Of a stretch of DNA of 64,000 nucleotides, positions 63,573 to 64,000 are shown piece after piece. The stretch's first letter is position 1, and each line of letters starts with the position of its first letter. The translations under genes and the position numbers were made by a program. The stretch is from Pseudomonadota bacterium. GTDB taxonomy: Bacteria; Pseudomonadota; Alphaproteobacteria; Reyranellales; Reyranellaceae. The DNA is taken from contig JAFEBU010000022.1 in assembly GCA_018242505.1 (NCBI GenBank), positions 1-64,000 of the forward strand. Direction: 5' to 3'. Below the pieces are notes generated by a model. That model saw only the letters and a list, made by a program, of their open reading frames with translations, did no database searches and was not told the DNA's origin.

Positions 63573-64000
63573 ATGAGCGACATGGCGGCGTCGGCCGAAC
63601 TGATGGACCGGCTCTACCGGCGACAGCGCCATGTCTATGACATCACGCGCAAATGCTACCTGCTGGGCCGCGACCGGCTGATCGCACGCCTGGCGCCGCC
63701 CGCCGGCAGCCGGGTGCTGGAGATCGGTTGCGGCACGGCACGCAATCTCGTGGTCGCCGCGCAGGCCTATCCGGATGCGCGGTTCTTCGGCATCGACATC
63801 TCCTACGAGATGCTGGAGACCGCGCGGCGCGTGGTGGAACGGGAAGGGTTGGGACACGATGTCCGGCTCGCGCATGCCGACGCCGCGACCTTCGATCCCG
63901 CCTTGCTGTTCGGCGTGCCGGGCTTCTCGCGCATCTTCCTCTCCTACAGCCTCTCGATGATGCCGGCCTGGCAGGCGGCGCTGCAGCGCGCGCTCACCTG
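63573..64000 (+). CDS. btaB: BtaB, betaine-lipid N-methyltransferase, 3'-truncated by window edge
   Basis: Visible 142 residues from ATG 63573, with AGGA upstream. RQRHVYDITRKCYLLGRDRL is typical of BtaB, and the SAM motif I is VLEIGCGTARN, followed by FFGIDISYEML. It trimethylates the amino group made by BtaA to give DGTS. In frame with btaA because of the upstream frameshift. Confidence 0.88.
   Translation, partial: MSDMAASAELMDRLYRRQRHVYDITRKCYLLGRDRLIARLAPPAGSRVLEIGCGTARNLVVAAQAYPDARFFGIDISYEMLETARRVVEREGLGHDVRLAHADAATFDPALLFGVPGFSRIFLSYSLSMMPAWQAALQRALT

Noticed and set aside
1..64000. CRISPR arrays, rRNA genes and prophage blocks
   Set aside because: No regularly spaced identical repeats with unique spacers, no rRNA-like sequence and no phage structural genes were seen.

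Overview
The window is GC-rich chromosomal DNA from an alphaproteobacterium. The best evidence is the block 21990-34781, whose gene order (dgt, argS, SPOR protein, nagZ, scpA, scpB, tatABC, serS, surE, pcm, nlpD-like) is typical of that class. Genus cannot be fixed from sequence alone. A Reyranella- or Rhizobiales-like soil bacterium would fit the large catabolic repertoire and the betaine-lipid genes at the right edge.

Layout. 1-6330: a truncated TcmP gene, then a catabolic cluster of a Baeyer-Villiger-type flavoprotein, two M20 amidohydrolases and a PuuE-type allantoinase, suggesting purine/ureide use. 6540-14032: a lipoprotein with a lysozyme-like look, an epimerase, a decayed XRE-type regulator, an SGNH hydrolase, an amidohydrolase, an EamA transporter and a second flavin monooxygenase. 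14032-14353: two tandem copies of a 150-170 bp element with terminal inverted repeats. 14377-20387: a CHRD lipoprotein and a minus-strand set (xanthine phosphoribosyltransferase, aldolase/dehydrogenase fusion, TauD dioxygenase, aldo/keto reductase, amidohydrolase) that looks like deoxy-sugar or sugar-acid catabolism. 20512-21955: two tandem TerC-family proteins. 21990-39747: the housekeeping block, continuing with an ABC-F ATPase, release factor 3 and two tandem RidA proteins, closed by a strong terminator. 39845-45045: a hutC remnant, a 15-bp repeat cluster, a large autotransporter and an AraC-type regulator. 45337-50273: a FAD-linked oxidase, then a thiolase, SDR and class III cyclase. 53402-59238: flavodoxin, two tandem enoyl-CoA hydratases, an SMP-30 lactonase, malonyl-CoA decarboxylase and alkylation-repair genes. 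59293-64000: an ABC exporter, a glycosyltransferase and btaA/btaB.

The standout is a complete 2995-bp mobile element at 50425-53419. It has perfect 23-bp terminal inverted repeats, an 8-bp target duplication (AAATCCTT) and an IS1595/ISXO2-type transposase. The transposase is translationally coupled (ATGA overlap) to a DNA methyltransferase fused to an Mrr-like nuclease domain. The element also carries a tRNA-Thr(UGU) gene with an intact cloverleaf except for a 25-nt D-loop. It landed inside a third copy of the 150-170 bp repeat and changed the C-terminus of the neighbouring flavodoxin. A single IS-like unit carrying its own modification/restriction protein and a tRNA is the best candidate for an undescribed system here.

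A second notable point is btaA: a one-base frameshift near its 3' end puts it in frame with btaB, and a candidate Pho box lies upstream.
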